A DNA stretch of 10,213 nucleotides from positions 1 to 10,213 of the forward strand of contig JAUWYH010000038.1 of the NCBI GenBank assembly GCA_030615975.1, in the 5' to 3' direction. Under the pieces are notes generated by a model. It did not search any database and had not been told where the DNA came from. It worked only from the letters and a program-made list of their open reading frames with translations. The translations under genes and the position numbers were made by a program. This DNA comes from Candidatus Aminicenantota bacterium (GTDB lineage: Bacteria > Acidobacteriota > Aminicenantia > Aminicenantales > Aminicenantaceae). Shown one piece after another: positions 1 to 6,041 of this stretch. The stretch's first letter is position 1, and every line of letters starts with the position of its first letter.

Positions 1-408
1 GAAGCCATAAAAGCGGGCATAAAGATTATCCCGCTTCCTGGAGCCTCAGCTTTAACCACGGCCCTCTCAGCTTCTGGGCTTCCCACCAATAGATTTCTCT
101 TCATAGGATTTCCTCCTTCCAAGAAGGAAGGCACAAAAAAATTGCTCCAATCTCTAAGAAAGGAAAAAGGGACGTTTATCTTTTATATTCCTTCCCGAAA
201 ACTCCCTCTTTTTTTAAACCTCATCAATGAAGCGATGGGAGCGAGGCAGGTAGTAATCGCCAGAGAAATAACAAAAATTCATGAGGAATTTCTAAGAGGT
301 ACAGCAGAAGGATTGATGAAGATGATAGGAGAGAAAAAGCTAAAAGGTGAAGCCACGGTCCTCGTCGATGGTTTACACAAAAAAAGCTCAAAACTCTCGC
401 AATCGTAA
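1..408 (+). CDS. rsmI: RsmI, 16S rRNA (cytidine-2'-O)-methyltransferase, 3' part
   Basis: This is the C-terminal 135 residues of the enzyme that 2'-O-methylates C1402 of 16S rRNA in the ribosomal P site, using S-adenosylmethionine. Frame 1 is open from the first base, so the gene begins outside the window. Visible family marks are PLPGASALTTALSASGLP at residues 11-28 of the fragment (the PGAS turn of the tetrapyrrole-methylase fold), FLFIGFPP followed by KK, the segment VIAREITKIHEEFLRGT, and a closing GEATVLVDG. The protein stops about 12 residues after that last strand, so it lacks the small helical C-terminal domain present in E. coli RsmI. I see no intrinsic terminator before hsp20, so some read-through is possible. 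Identity is secure; only the missing 5' end is unknown. Confidence 0.92.
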   Translation, partial: EAIKAGIKIIPLPGASALTTALSASGLPTNRFLFIGFPPSKKEGTKKLLQSLRKEKGTFIFYIPSRKLPLFLNLINEAMGARQVVIAREITKIHEEFLRGTAEGLMKMIGEKKLKGEATVLVDGLHKKSSKLSQS

Positions 409-433
409 ACGATAAAAAAATATTTATATATAC

Positions 434-462
434 TTGACAAAAAGAGACTAAGATATTATATT
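434..462 (+). promoter_or_regulatory. Sigma70-type promoter of hsp20
   Basis: A perfect -35 box TTGACA (434-439) is followed after 17 bases by TATATT (457-462). Transcription should start near 469, giving a leader of about 27 bases. No CIRCE-type inverted repeat is visible, so HrcA control is not supported by the sequence. Confidence 0.75.
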
Positions 463-481
463 AATAATGAACTCAGATTTT

Positions 482-489
482 AAGGAGGT
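482..489 (+). promoter_or_regulatory. Strong Shine-Dalgarno site of hsp20
   Basis: AAGGAGGT lies 6 bases before the ATG at 496. It is the closest match to the anti-SD consensus in the window and fixes the hsp20 start. Confidence 0.85.
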
Positions 490-495
490 TATAAA

Positions 496-960
496 ATGGC
501 GATTATCAGATGGGATCCCTTCAGAGATCTAATCACTTTGAGGGAAAAAATGAATCGGCTTTTTGAGGAAGCTTTTACTTCACGAGGAGAAGAAAAAGAT
601 TTAATTGCCAGCACTTGGACTCCTTCAGTAGATATTTATGAGACCGAACATACTCTTATTCTCTCTGCAGAAGTGCCTGGAATCGACGAAAAAGACATCG
701 AAATCAAAATCGAAGATAATACACTCACCATAAAAGGTGAGAGAAAGTTTGAAAAAGAGACAAAAGAAGAAAATTATCATCGTATCGAGCGCGCCTATGG
801 TTCTTTCTATCGTTCTTTTAGCCTCCCGCATTACATCGACCAGGACAATATCGAAGCCGAGCATGAAAACGGAATCCTCAAAATCACCATGCCCAAGAAA
901 GCAGAATTGAAACCTCGCAAGGTAAAAGTCCTTAAGACCTCAAAAAAACCGACGAATTAA
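496..960 (+). CDS. Hsp20/alpha-crystallin small heat-shock protein
   Basis: A 154-residue ATP-independent holdase that binds unfolding proteins in the cytoplasm and keeps them soluble for refolding by other chaperones. The N-terminus (MAIIRWDPFRDL, then a LREKMNRLFEEAF helix) is typical of bacterial class A Hsp20. The alpha-crystallin domain spans about residues 40-140: it has VDIYETEHTLILSAEVPGI, an LTIKGER strand, and the signature AEHENGILKITMPK near its end. A C-terminal PRKVKVL corresponds to the I/V-x-I/V motif that docks neighbouring subunits in the oligomer. The ATG is supported by a near-perfect Shine-Dalgarno. It is transcribed alone from its own promoter and ends at a strong terminator. 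No heat-shock operator is visible. Family assignment is firm; clients are unknown. Confidence 0.95.
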   Translation: MAIIRWDPFRDLITLREKMNRLFEEAFTSRGEEKDLIASTWTPSVDIYETEHTLILSAEVPGIDEKDIEIKIEDNTLTIKGERKFEKETKEENYHRIERAYGSFYRSFSLPHYIDQDNIEAEHENGILKITMPKKAELKPRKVKVLKTSKKPTN

Positions 961-985
961 GCGGATAATTATTTCACCATTTTTT

Positions 986-1034
986 AAGAAAAGCGCCCTT
1001 GAGCTTCAAAACTCGCGGCGCTTTTCTTTTTTTA
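986..1034 (+). terminator. Intrinsic terminator after hsp20, possibly bidirectional
   Basis: A 12-bp perfect stem (AAGAAAAGCGCC at 986-997 with GGCGCTTTTCTT at 1017-1028) closes a 19-base loop and is followed by more T to 1033. It lies between convergent hsp20 and comF. Read from the - strand the stem also ends in CTTTTCTT, but A-rich sequence follows, so termination of comF here would be weaker. Confidence 0.85.
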
Positions 1035-1052
1035 GCAACAAAATTAAAGATC

Positions 1053-1796
1053 TCAAGCCTGAGCTAAAGTTATAGCTCTGATTTCCTCTGCCCCACCCTT
1101 CTTTAATACAGCACAACATTCCTGTATGGTAGAACCAGTGGTGTAAACATCGTCCACCAAAAGTACGGTTTTTCCTTCGATTTTTTCCGTTTTTATGATG
1201 CGGAACGTCCTCCTCACATTTTTTTCTCTCTCCGCTCTCACAAGAGATGTTTGAGGAGGAGTATTCTTGATTTTTACCAGCGTTTTCTCTATAAATTCAA
1301 CTCCCTTCTCTTTGGCCAATTCCTCGGCAATGATCTTTGACTGGTTAAAACCTCGCTTTTTATGCTTTTTTGGATGAAGCGGCACCGGAACTATTGCCTC
1401 TAAGCCCCTCCATAATTCCTCATCTCTCCCTAGCGTTCGACAGACAAAACGGGCCAATTCTTTACCCAAAACTCGGAATTTTCGATATTTGTAAAGAAGG
1501 ATTATATCTTTTAATTTACCCTGATACCTGCCACAAGAACGATGAAAGGAAAAAGGAGGGAGATTTTCTTGGCAATGTGAACAGAGATGAAGTTCTCCCC
1601 AATAATCAAAAAATCGACCACAGCATACACAAAAAGAAGAGCGATGAGGCTTTATACTCTCCATGCAGGAATGACAAACAATTTTCTCGTTGGGAAATTC
1701 GAGCAGAGAAGAGCAGAGCTCACAGAATGAAGGGAAAAAAACAAGTTCAGCTAATTTCGAACAGGAGAAAATGCTCCTTCGGAGAGAAGGAATCAA
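1053..1796 (-). CDS. comF: ComF-family phosphoribosyltransferase-like protein
   Basis: ComF proteins are needed for DNA uptake in competent bacteria (ComFC/GntX family), but many carriers are not known to be competent and the exact role is unsettled. With the start chosen here the protein is 247 residues. Cysteine pairs resembling zinc-binding sites occur at C25/C28, C41/C44, C56/C59 and C72/C75. The phosphoribosyltransferase-like domain follows, with VPVPLHPKKHKKRGFNQS and the PRPP-loop VLLVDDVYTTGST at residues 211-223. The open frame extends upstream to an ATG at 1898, but those 34 residues lie wholly inside dksA and do not look like ComF. I prefer TTG at 1796-1794: it overlaps the dksA stop as TTGA and has GAGGA just upstream, so translation is probably coupled. 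Family call is sure; the start is likely. Confidence 0.88.
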   Translation of the reverse strand: MIPSLRRSIFSCSKLAELVFFPSFCELCSSLLEFPNEKIVCHSCMESIKPHRSSFCVCCGRFFDYWGELHLCSHCQENLPPFSFHRSCGRYQGKLKDIILLYKYRKFRVLGKELARFVCRTLGRDEELWRGLEAIVPVPLHPKKHKKRGFNQSKIIAEELAKEKGVEFIEKTLVKIKNTPPQTSLVRAEREKNVRRTFRIIKTEKIEGKTVLLVDDVYTTGSTIQECCAVLKKGGAEEIRAITLAQA

Positions 1797-2146
1797 GATG
1801 ATTCTTCCTCTGCTTTTTCCTGGCAATGAATGCAATATTGAGCCCAGGGTATTGCCCCCAGCCTTTTTTTGGCTATTGCTCGATTGCACATTAGGCATGT
1901 ACCATATTGGCAGTCTTCTATTCTTTTTAGGGCTTCATCAATCAAAAACAGCTGTTTTCGCTCTACATCAGAAAGGCTCAAAAGGAATTCTTTGGTGTAA
2001 GAGCTTTCTGCTTTATCGCCAACATCCTGGACAATATCGGGCTCAACTTCTTTGCTTTCGTAGTAAACTTCGCTCAGTTTATCAATGATTTCTTTTTTCC
2101 TCTCCAAAAGCTTCTTTTTATAAAACTCTTTTTCTTTCTTTTTCAA
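1793..2146 (-). CDS. dksA: DksA/TraR-family zinc-finger transcription factor
   Basis: A 117-residue regulator expected to enter the secondary channel of RNA polymerase and, with ppGpp, to reset transcription of rRNA and amino-acid genes. Residues 1-80 are a charged helical region predicted to form the coiled coil. Its tip carries DVGDKA (41-46), matching the DxxDxA motif essential in E. coli DksA. A four-cysteine zinc finger follows (C84, C87, C105, C108, in YGTCLMCNRAIA and WAQYCIHCQE). The start is TTG at 2146, preceded by AAGGGGGG overlapping the old rlmH stop. Its 3' end overlaps comF. It is shorter than the 151-residue E. coli DksA, mainly at the N-terminus, so calling it DksA rather than a generic TraR/DksA protein rests on the tip motif. 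Confidence 0.9.
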   Translation of the reverse strand: MKKKEKEFYKKKLLERKKEIIDKLSEVYYESKEVEPDIVQDVGDKAESSYTKEFLLSLSDVERKQLFLIDEALKRIEDCQYGTCLMCNRAIAKKRLGAIPWAQYCIHCQEKAEEESS

Positions 2147-2156
2147 GATACCCCCC

Positions 2157-2451
2157 TTACTTAGCGTAATGGCTTCCTTTTATGATGGTTAATGAGCGAT
2201 AAATCTGCTCTCTTTAAAATTCTCTCCTCCAACCCGAGAAAACCTCCAATAACAAAAGTAATAACCTGCGAGGAACCTGAGGCCATTTTCTCTAAAAAGC
2301 GAGCAAATTCCATAGAACTCATCTCCTTACCTTTATCGAAAAGGCAGATAATATAATCATCTTTAAAATGTTTTTCAAGACCTATTGCTTCAATTTTTTT
2401 AATTTTTTCTGGAAAAAGGGCCTGTCCCCTTATTTCCTTTCTCTTTCTTAC
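2157..2451 (-). pseudogene. rlmH: Remnant of rlmH (23S rRNA pseudouridine-1915 N3-methyltransferase)
   Basis: The reading frame 2451-2164 encodes recognisable RlmH core, including DDYIICLFDKGKEMSSMEFA and VITFVIGGFLGLEERILKRAD (the SPOUT-fold IGG motif). It should continue with an LS-S-MT-H segment but instead runs into 10 unrelated residues. The true C-terminus, REQIYRSLTIIKGSHYAK, reappears at once in another frame and ends at TAA 2159-2157. About 20 residues between the two are missing, with the join at 2204-2211. The N-terminal third, with the usual start, is also absent: left of PEKIKK nothing resembles RlmH and no ATG/GTG/TTG start fits. The position between rsfS and dksA is the conserved rlmH locus, so this is an in-place decayed gene. 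The lost segment includes part of the trefoil knot that binds SAM, so activity is not expected. Confidence 0.85.
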
Positions 2452-2457
2452 TTAAAA

Positions 2458-2496
2458 ATTGACAATAAAATAATGACAATCGTTAAAAATGTCAAT
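2458..2496. repeat. TGACAAT repeat cluster over the dksA promoter
   Basis: TGACAAT occurs directly at 2460-2466 and 2474-2480, and ATTGACA at 2458-2464 is mirrored by TGTCAAT at 2490-2496. The copies overlap the putative -35 and spacer, so they could be an operator or simply extra -35-like sequence. Confidence 0.4.
2467..2495 (-). promoter_or_regulatory. Probable promoter for dksA-comF
   Basis: On the - strand TTGACA (2495-2490) and TATTTT (2472-2467) are 17 bases apart. Transcription would begin near 2460 and run through the rlmH remnant, making it a long leader for dksA. The box sits in a cluster of TGACAAT repeats. Confidence 0.5.
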
Positions 2497-2696
2497 ATTT
2501 TTTTTAATAAAAAATCCATTTAATAAGCTTTTTTTATTGACCCCACCGAGGATTGAGATACAAAATTCAGACTGAATCAACTGCGAAAATAATCTGAGCA
2601 AATATTAAGGCATTCAAGATTAGTCTTGCTCTTTTACACCTTGCCCGTATGCTGTGCCTTAAAAATGCATGGAGGGAAAACGAGGCAGATATCGGA

Positions 2697-3068
2697 TCAA
2701 TATGATAGTTTTAGGGCATCGCCCCACAATTTCTCGAGAGAATAATATTCTCTTGCCCTTTTTGAAAAAACATGAACAATAAAACTTCCATAATCCATCA
2801 AAATCCATTCAGCATGTTCCTTGCCTTCAATGCTTAAGGGTTTGATATTTTCCTTCTTCAATTCCTGTTCGATACTCTCGTAAAGTGCAATATTCTGCCT
2901 CGGCGAGTTTCCATGGGTTATTATGAAATAATCCGTAAAAGAAGATATTCCTCTTAAATCGAGGACAATGAGCTCCTCACCCTTTTTTACAAAACTGGCT
3001 TTTACCGAAATTTTTACTCCATTAGGGAGGCTTCGTTTTGATAATTTTTTGGTCGTTTCTTTAGCCAT
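2697..3068 (-). CDS. rsfS: Ribosomal silencing factor RsfS
   Basis: RsfS (RsfA/YbeB, DUF143/Iojap family) binds L14 on the large subunit and blocks joining of the 30S subunit, saving energy in starvation and assisting late 50S assembly. This protein has 123 residues. The family core is clear: IVLDLRGISSFTDYFIITHGNSPRQ, then EGKEHAEWILMDYGSFIVHVFSKRAREYYSLEKLWGDA. The first 25 or so residues are a lysine/serine-rich extension not needed for the fold. The ATG at 3068 overlaps the nadD stop by 8 bases, so translation is probably coupled. The nadD-rsfS order is conserved across many bacteria. Confidence 0.95.
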   Translation of the reverse strand: MAKETTKKLSKRSLPNGVKISVKASFVKKGEELIVLDLRGISSFTDYFIITHGNSPRQNIALYESIEQELKKENIKPLSIEGKEHAEWILMDYGSFIVHVFSKRAREYYSLEKLWGDALKLSY

Positions 3069-3729
3069 TTTTATCTCGATAAATATTTTTCTGATATATA
3101 TAGGATTCCACAGCTTCTGAAACCATGCCTTTTATAGAATCCCCTCTTTTTATTCTTTCTCGAATCTCAGTCGAGGCAACATCTAGACTGATGCTCGGGA
3201 AAAGGAATATTTTGAAGGACAAAAGTGTATTATCTCTTACCTCTTCAGATTCAGAAATTTCGACCATCCTTTTTTGATATCTTCCCTCCAAAACCTTCTT
3301 TGCATCCTTCAGGCTATATCCTGGACGGCTGATAACGACAAAGTAACACTGGTTGAGCACTTTCTGATACTCTCTCCACGTATCTATTTCCAAGAAAGCA
3401 TCGATTCCCAGGATGAAGAAGATCATGGCCTTCGGAAAGAGCTCCTTTATCTTCTTTAGAGTTAAAATCGAGTAAGATTTACCCTTGGTATCGATCTCGA
3501 TGGAAGATGGGATAAATTGAGCGTAGGAAGCAAGGGCTAATTCAACCATTTTCAAGCGATGAAAAGGAGAAGCGATTTCAGATGATTCTTTGTGGGGAGG
3601 GATATAAGAGGGAATAAAAAGAACTTTTTCTAAACGTAACCTTCTCTGGACAACCTCTGCAGCCTTCAAATGACCCCTATGAATAGGGTTGAAGGTCCCT
3701 CCAAAGATTCCAATCCTCTCCTTCATCAT
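3061..3729 (-). CDS. nadD: Nicotinate-nucleotide adenylyltransferase NadD
   Basis: NadD transfers AMP from ATP to nicotinic acid mononucleotide, forming deamido-NAD on the way to NAD in the cytoplasm. The 222-residue product opens with GIFGGTFNPIHRGHL (residues 7-21), the nucleotidyltransferase GGTFNPxHxGH motif, and has near its end ASTEIRERIKRG, the ISSTxIR ATP-binding motif. FIPSYIPPHK (residues 39-48) is also typical. Length is normal for the family. The start is ambiguous: TTG 3732, ATG 3729 and ATG 3726 are consecutive in frame. I prefer an ATG because no well-spaced Shine-Dalgarno favours TTG. The gene begins 4 bases after the obgE stop and overlaps rsfS, so it relies on translation from its neighbours. 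Confidence 0.95.
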   Translation of the reverse strand: MMKERIGIFGGTFNPIHRGHLKAAEVVQRRLRLEKVLFIPSYIPPHKESSEIASPFHRLKMVELALASYAQFIPSSIEIDTKGKSYSILTLKKIKELFPKAMIFFILGIDAFLEIDTWREYQKVLNQCYFVVISRPGYSLKDAKKVLEGRYQKRMVEISESEEVRDNTLLSFKIFLFPSISLDVASTEIRERIKRGDSIKGMVSEAVESYIYQKNIYRDKNG

Positions 3730-3733
3730 CAAG

Positions 3734-4750
3734 CTAATCTGTCTTTTCTCCCAGAAGGTCTAAGCTTTCAGCCAACACTCCAATCAATTCTTTAAGCCCC
3801 TCTTCTTTCAGGGCAGAAATGGCGAAAAAGGGCAAGCCTTCACTTAGAGCCAATTCTTTCACCATGTCTAATCTTTTCTTGTCTTCACTAAGAAGATCTA
3901 TTTTATTCGCAGCTAATATCTGCTGCCTTTTAGCCAGAAGAGGGTTGAAAGCCTCGAGTTCTTTTAGAACTGTCTCAAAATCTTGGACGGGATCTCTCTG
4001 GGTAAAAGGAGAGACATCGATCAGATGAACCAATATTTGCGTCCTCTCCACATGCTTTAAAAACTTTACGCCCAAACCATGGCCAAGATGAGCCCCCTCT
4101 ATCAGGCCGGGAATATCGGCGATAACAAAACTTTTGAATTCATCTACATCCACCACTCCTAAGTTAGGGATGAGGGTTGTGAACGGATAATCGGCGATTA
4201 CAGGATTAGCAGCGGAGATTTTTGAAATCAGGGTGGATTTTCCGACATTGGGAAAACCAATGAGTCCGACATCTGCAATAAGCTTCAGCTCCAAGATTAG
4301 ATTCTTCTCTTCTCCTGGCTGTCCTTTCTCCGACTCTCTGGGTGCTTGATGCGTCGAAGAGGCAAAGGAAGCATTGCCTCTTCCCCCCTTTCCTCCTTTG
4401 GCAGCCAAAAACTCCTGCCCTGGGGAAAGGAAATCAAAAAGAATTCTTTCCTTATTTTCTTCTCTAAGTACTGTCCCTACGGGAACTTTGAGGCGTAAAT
4501 CCTCTCCCTTTTTTCCTTGGCGATTTCCTCCCTGGCCATGGGAGCCTCTTTCAGCCTTATTTATAGGATGAAAGCGATAGTAAGCAAGAGCATTGAGGTT
4601 TTTATCGGAAACGATATAAACGCTTCCTCCATCCCCCCCTCGACCACCATCCGGTCCGCCTCGAGGAACTCCTCTCTCTCTGCGGAAACTCACGCAGCCA
4701 TTGCCTCCCTTTCCTGCTTGGAGGGTAACTTTAACCTGATCAACGAACAT
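3734..4750 (-). CDS. obgE: Obg-family GTPase, 50S assembly
   Basis: Obg (CgtA) is an essential GTPase that binds the 50S subunit during late assembly and links growth to nucleotide state. The 338-residue protein has the glycine-rich Obg fold (1-158, with runs such as RGGPDGGRGGDGG and GGKGGRGNASF). The G domain follows: G1 GFPNVGKS (165-172), G2 threonines at 191-192, G3 DIPG (212-215), G4 NKID (282-285) and G5 SAL (312-314). It ends right after the G domain, so the OCT C-terminal domain of Firmicutes forms is absent. The ATG at 4750 is the only in-frame start after the rpmA stop; an AGGAGG lies rather far upstream, about 18 bases from the ATG. rpmA, nadD and rsfS flank it in the usual order. 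Confidence 0.97.
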   Translation of the reverse strand: MFVDQVKVTLQAGKGGNGCVSFRRERGVPRGGPDGGRGGDGGSVYIVSDKNLNALAYYRFHPINKAERGSHGQGGNRQGKKGEDLRLKVPVGTVLREENKERILFDFLSPGQEFLAAKGGKGGRGNASFASSTHQAPRESEKGQPGEEKNLILELKLIADVGLIGFPNVGKSTLISKISAANPVIADYPFTTLIPNLGVVDVDEFKSFVIADIPGLIEGAHLGHGLGVKFLKHVERTQILVHLIDVSPFTQRDPVQDFETVLKELEAFNPLLAKRQQILAANKIDLLSEDKKRLDMVKELALSEGLPFFAISALKEEGLKELIGVLAESLDLLGEKTD

Positions 4751-4774
4751 ACTTAGCTGAGCTCGGCCCTCCTC

Positions 4775-5029
4775 CTAAGAAGGGATGACGGAAACAAATT
4801 TTCTCCCCCTTCCTTTTGTTTCAAAGCAGACATTGCCTGTTATTTTGGCAAAGAGAGTGTCGTCTTTTCCCCTGCCGACGTTCAAGCCGGGCTTAAACGG
4901 CGTTCCTCTTTGCCTCACTAGGATTGAGCCAGCCCTGACAAATTGCCCGCCTGAACGCTTAACTCCGAGGCGCTTTGAACGACTGTCTCTTCCGTTTTTT
5001 GCGCTCCCGCCGGATTTTTTATGAGCCAT
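4775..5029 (-). CDS. rpmA: 50S ribosomal protein L27
   Basis: L27 lies in the large subunit with its N-terminal tail reaching toward the peptidyl-transferase centre and the P-site tRNA. The 84-residue sequence is canonical: MAHKKSGGSAKNGRDSRSKRLGVK at the N-terminus, then GSILVRQRGTPFKPGLNVGRGKDDTLFA and GRGRKFVSVIPS. There is no N-terminal cleavable extension like that in Staphylococcus and other Firmicutes; Ala2-His3 directly follow Met. ATG 5029 is one base after the rplU stop codon, so the two are probably translated in series. Confidence 0.98.
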   Translation of the reverse strand: MAHKKSGGSAKNGRDSRSKRLGVKRSGGQFVRAGSILVRQRGTPFKPGLNVGRGKDDTLFAKITGNVCFETKGRGRKFVSVIPS

Positions 5030-5030
5030 T

Positions 5031-5624
5031 CTATTTCTCCTTTGCTGTCGTCAATTTCTTGGATTTGGAAACCGCCTTAGCTGTACGCTGCTTTTTAGAA
5101 GGAGCCTTCGCTTCTTCCTTTCTTGGCTTTGGCCCTCCCTTAGTCTCCTTTTTTACTTCTGGCCCCTTTTTTATCTCCTTCTTTGCCTCTTTCTTTGGTC
5201 TTTCTTCCTTTACTTCCCTTTTAACTGCTTCTTTTTTTACCTTTTCTTTCTTTGGAATTCTTTTCTCTTCTTTTTCTTTAACAACTTTGGGCTTCTTGGG
5301 CGAAACTTTTACATCAGGGATTATCTCTTCAATCTTTACTCGAGTGAGCTCCTGGCGATGTCCTCTCTTTCTTTTGTATTGCTTTCTTCTTTTTTTCTTG
5401 AAGACAATAATCTTTTTATCTTTAAAATTCTCTATAACATCTGCTCTTACCTGAGCCGTCTCGATAAAAGGAGTTCCTATCAGAGTCTTCTCTCCATCCT
5501 CTATGAGGAGGACTTCCTCAAAAACGACTTTTTGGCCCTCTTCGGTGTCGAGTTTTTCGACCTGAAGGATATCTCCTTCTTGGACTCTGTACTGTTTTCC
5601 TCCTGATCTTATGACAGCAAACAT
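5031..5624 (-). CDS. rplU: 50S ribosomal protein L21 with long charged C-terminal tail
   Basis: L21 binds 23S rRNA on the large subunit. Residues 1-103 are an ordinary L21: MFAVIRSGGKQYRVQEGD at the start, IGTPFIETAQVRADVI in the middle, and the basic loop KKKRRKQYKRKRGHRQELTRVKIEEI. Standard L21 ends about here (103 residues in E. coli). This protein runs on for some 94 more residues made almost only of Lys, Glu, Pro, Ala, Val, Arg and Ser, with KKE/KEE-like repetition and no hydrophobic core, so it is probably disordered. The tail is in frame without interruption and its TGA is one base from rpmA, which argues against a frameshift. ATG 5624 has only a weak AGGT ahead of it. First gene of the cluster. 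Confidence 0.96.
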   Translation of the reverse strand: MFAVIRSGGKQYRVQEGDILQVEKLDTEEGQKVVFEEVLLIEDGEKTLIGTPFIETAQVRADVIENFKDKKIIVFKKKRRKQYKRKRGHRQELTRVKIEEIIPDVKVSPKKPKVVKEKEEKRIPKKEKVKKEAVKREVKEERPKKEAKKEIKKGPEVKKETKGGPKPRKEEAKAPSKKQRTAKAVSKSKKLTTAKEK

Positions 5625-5665
5625 CTTTTTTACCTATATTGATTTCTAAAAATCGATGGATTCTA

Positions 5666-5694
5666 AATTTAACATATGGCTATTTTTATGTCAA
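5666..5694 (-). promoter_or_regulatory. Promoter of the rplU-rpmA-obgE-nadD-rsfS operon
   Basis: On the - strand a perfect TTGACA (5694-5689) is followed after 17 bases by TAAATT (5671-5666, 4 of 6 consensus). The expected leader is about 35 bases, too short for a structured L21 leader. Confidence 0.65.
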
Positions 5695-5709
5695 TGCCAC
5701 CCCTATTGC

Positions 5710-5738
5710 TTGACAAAAAATCTTTTCTCTACTTTAAT
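5710..5738 (+). promoter_or_regulatory. Promoter of tRNA-Val
   Basis: TTGACA (5710-5715), a 17-base spacer, then TTTAAT (5733-5738, 5 of 6 consensus). The start would be near 5745, about 12 bases before the tRNA. Its -35 lies 15 bases from the rplU -35 on the other strand. Confidence 0.75.
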
Positions 5739-5756
5739 TAAATAAACAGAAAGCAC

Positions 5757-5831
5757 GGGCGGTTAGCTCAGTGGTAGAGTACCGGTCTTACAAGCCGGGT
5801 GTCACTGGTTCGAATCCAGTACCGCCCACCA
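5757..5831 (+). tRNA. tRNA-Val (anticodon UAC)
   Basis: A full cloverleaf can be drawn. Acceptor GGGCGGT (5757-5763) pairs with ACCGCCC (5821-5827), and the D stem GCTC pairs with GAGT. The anticodon stem CCGGT/GCCGG encloses loop CTTACAA with anticodon TAC at 5789-5791. The T stem ACTGG/CCAGT encloses TTCGAAT. CCA is encoded (5829-5831). It reads GUA and, with modification, other valine codons. It is transcribed alone from its own promoter, divergently from rplU. Confidence 0.96.
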
Positions 5832-5850
5832 GAGATTTCTCGCCTTTATC

Positions 5851-5885
5851 AGGGGAAAATTCTCCTTTTCTTACTTTTGTCTTTT
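5851..5885 (+). terminator. Possible weak terminator after tRNA-Val
   Basis: A short hairpin, AGGGGA (5851-5856) with TCTCCT (5861-5866) including one G-T pair and loop AAAT, is followed by a T/C-rich stretch. Only six pairs, so efficiency is doubtful. Confidence 0.4.
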
Positions 5886-6041
5886 AAATTATAATCCCGT
5901 AGTTTCAGCCATTTTAAGCAATTTTTATCACACCAGTGGCACATACGGAAATTCCTCTTTACAAGCTGAATATATCTGTGTAATTTAAAACGATCTTTTA
6001 AATACTTGAATTTGAGGTGCCTTCCAGGTTAAAAAAGAAGA

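Larger units (their letters stand above)
2452..2696. other. Gene-free, AT-rich gap between rsfS and the rlmH remnant
   Basis: Both strands are full of stops and I recognise no coding relic. It holds the promoter/repeat cluster and an A/T-only inverted repeat (2506-2514 with 2530-2538, 9 bp). Intact clusters usually have only a few bases between rsfS and rlmH, so this stretch has replaced the rlmH 5' end. No convincing terminator for rsfS is visible. Confidence 0.6.

Noticed and set aside
396..413. ATCGT-AA-ACGAT palindrome at the rsmI stop as a terminator
   Set aside because: The two-base loop is too small and an A run rather than T run follows.
625..864. 79-residue ORF on the - strand inside hsp20
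   Set aside because: Antisense shadow of the well-supported hsp20 frame; composition is Phe/Asp-rich with no domain or ribosome site.
1370..2088. Two + strand ORFs (143 and 132 residues) opposite comF and dksA
   Set aside because: They lie antisense to genes with clear zinc-finger and PRTase motifs and show no recognisable protein features.
2560..2680. Short - strand open stretch including LILNALIFAQIIFAVDSV
   Set aside because: Resembles a membrane-protein segment only superficially, is under 50 codons between stops, and has no start or ribosome site; treated as chance.
4975..5454. 159-residue Phe/Ser-rich + strand ORF that looks like a membrane protein
   Set aside because: It is the complement of the K/E-rich L21 tail; Lys and Glu codons read backwards give Phe, Leu and Ser.
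5890..5895. TATAAT box as a promoter for the small membrane gene
   Set aside because: No acceptable -35 at 16-18 bases and it lies about 150 bases from the GTG; isolated AT-rich matches are expected here.
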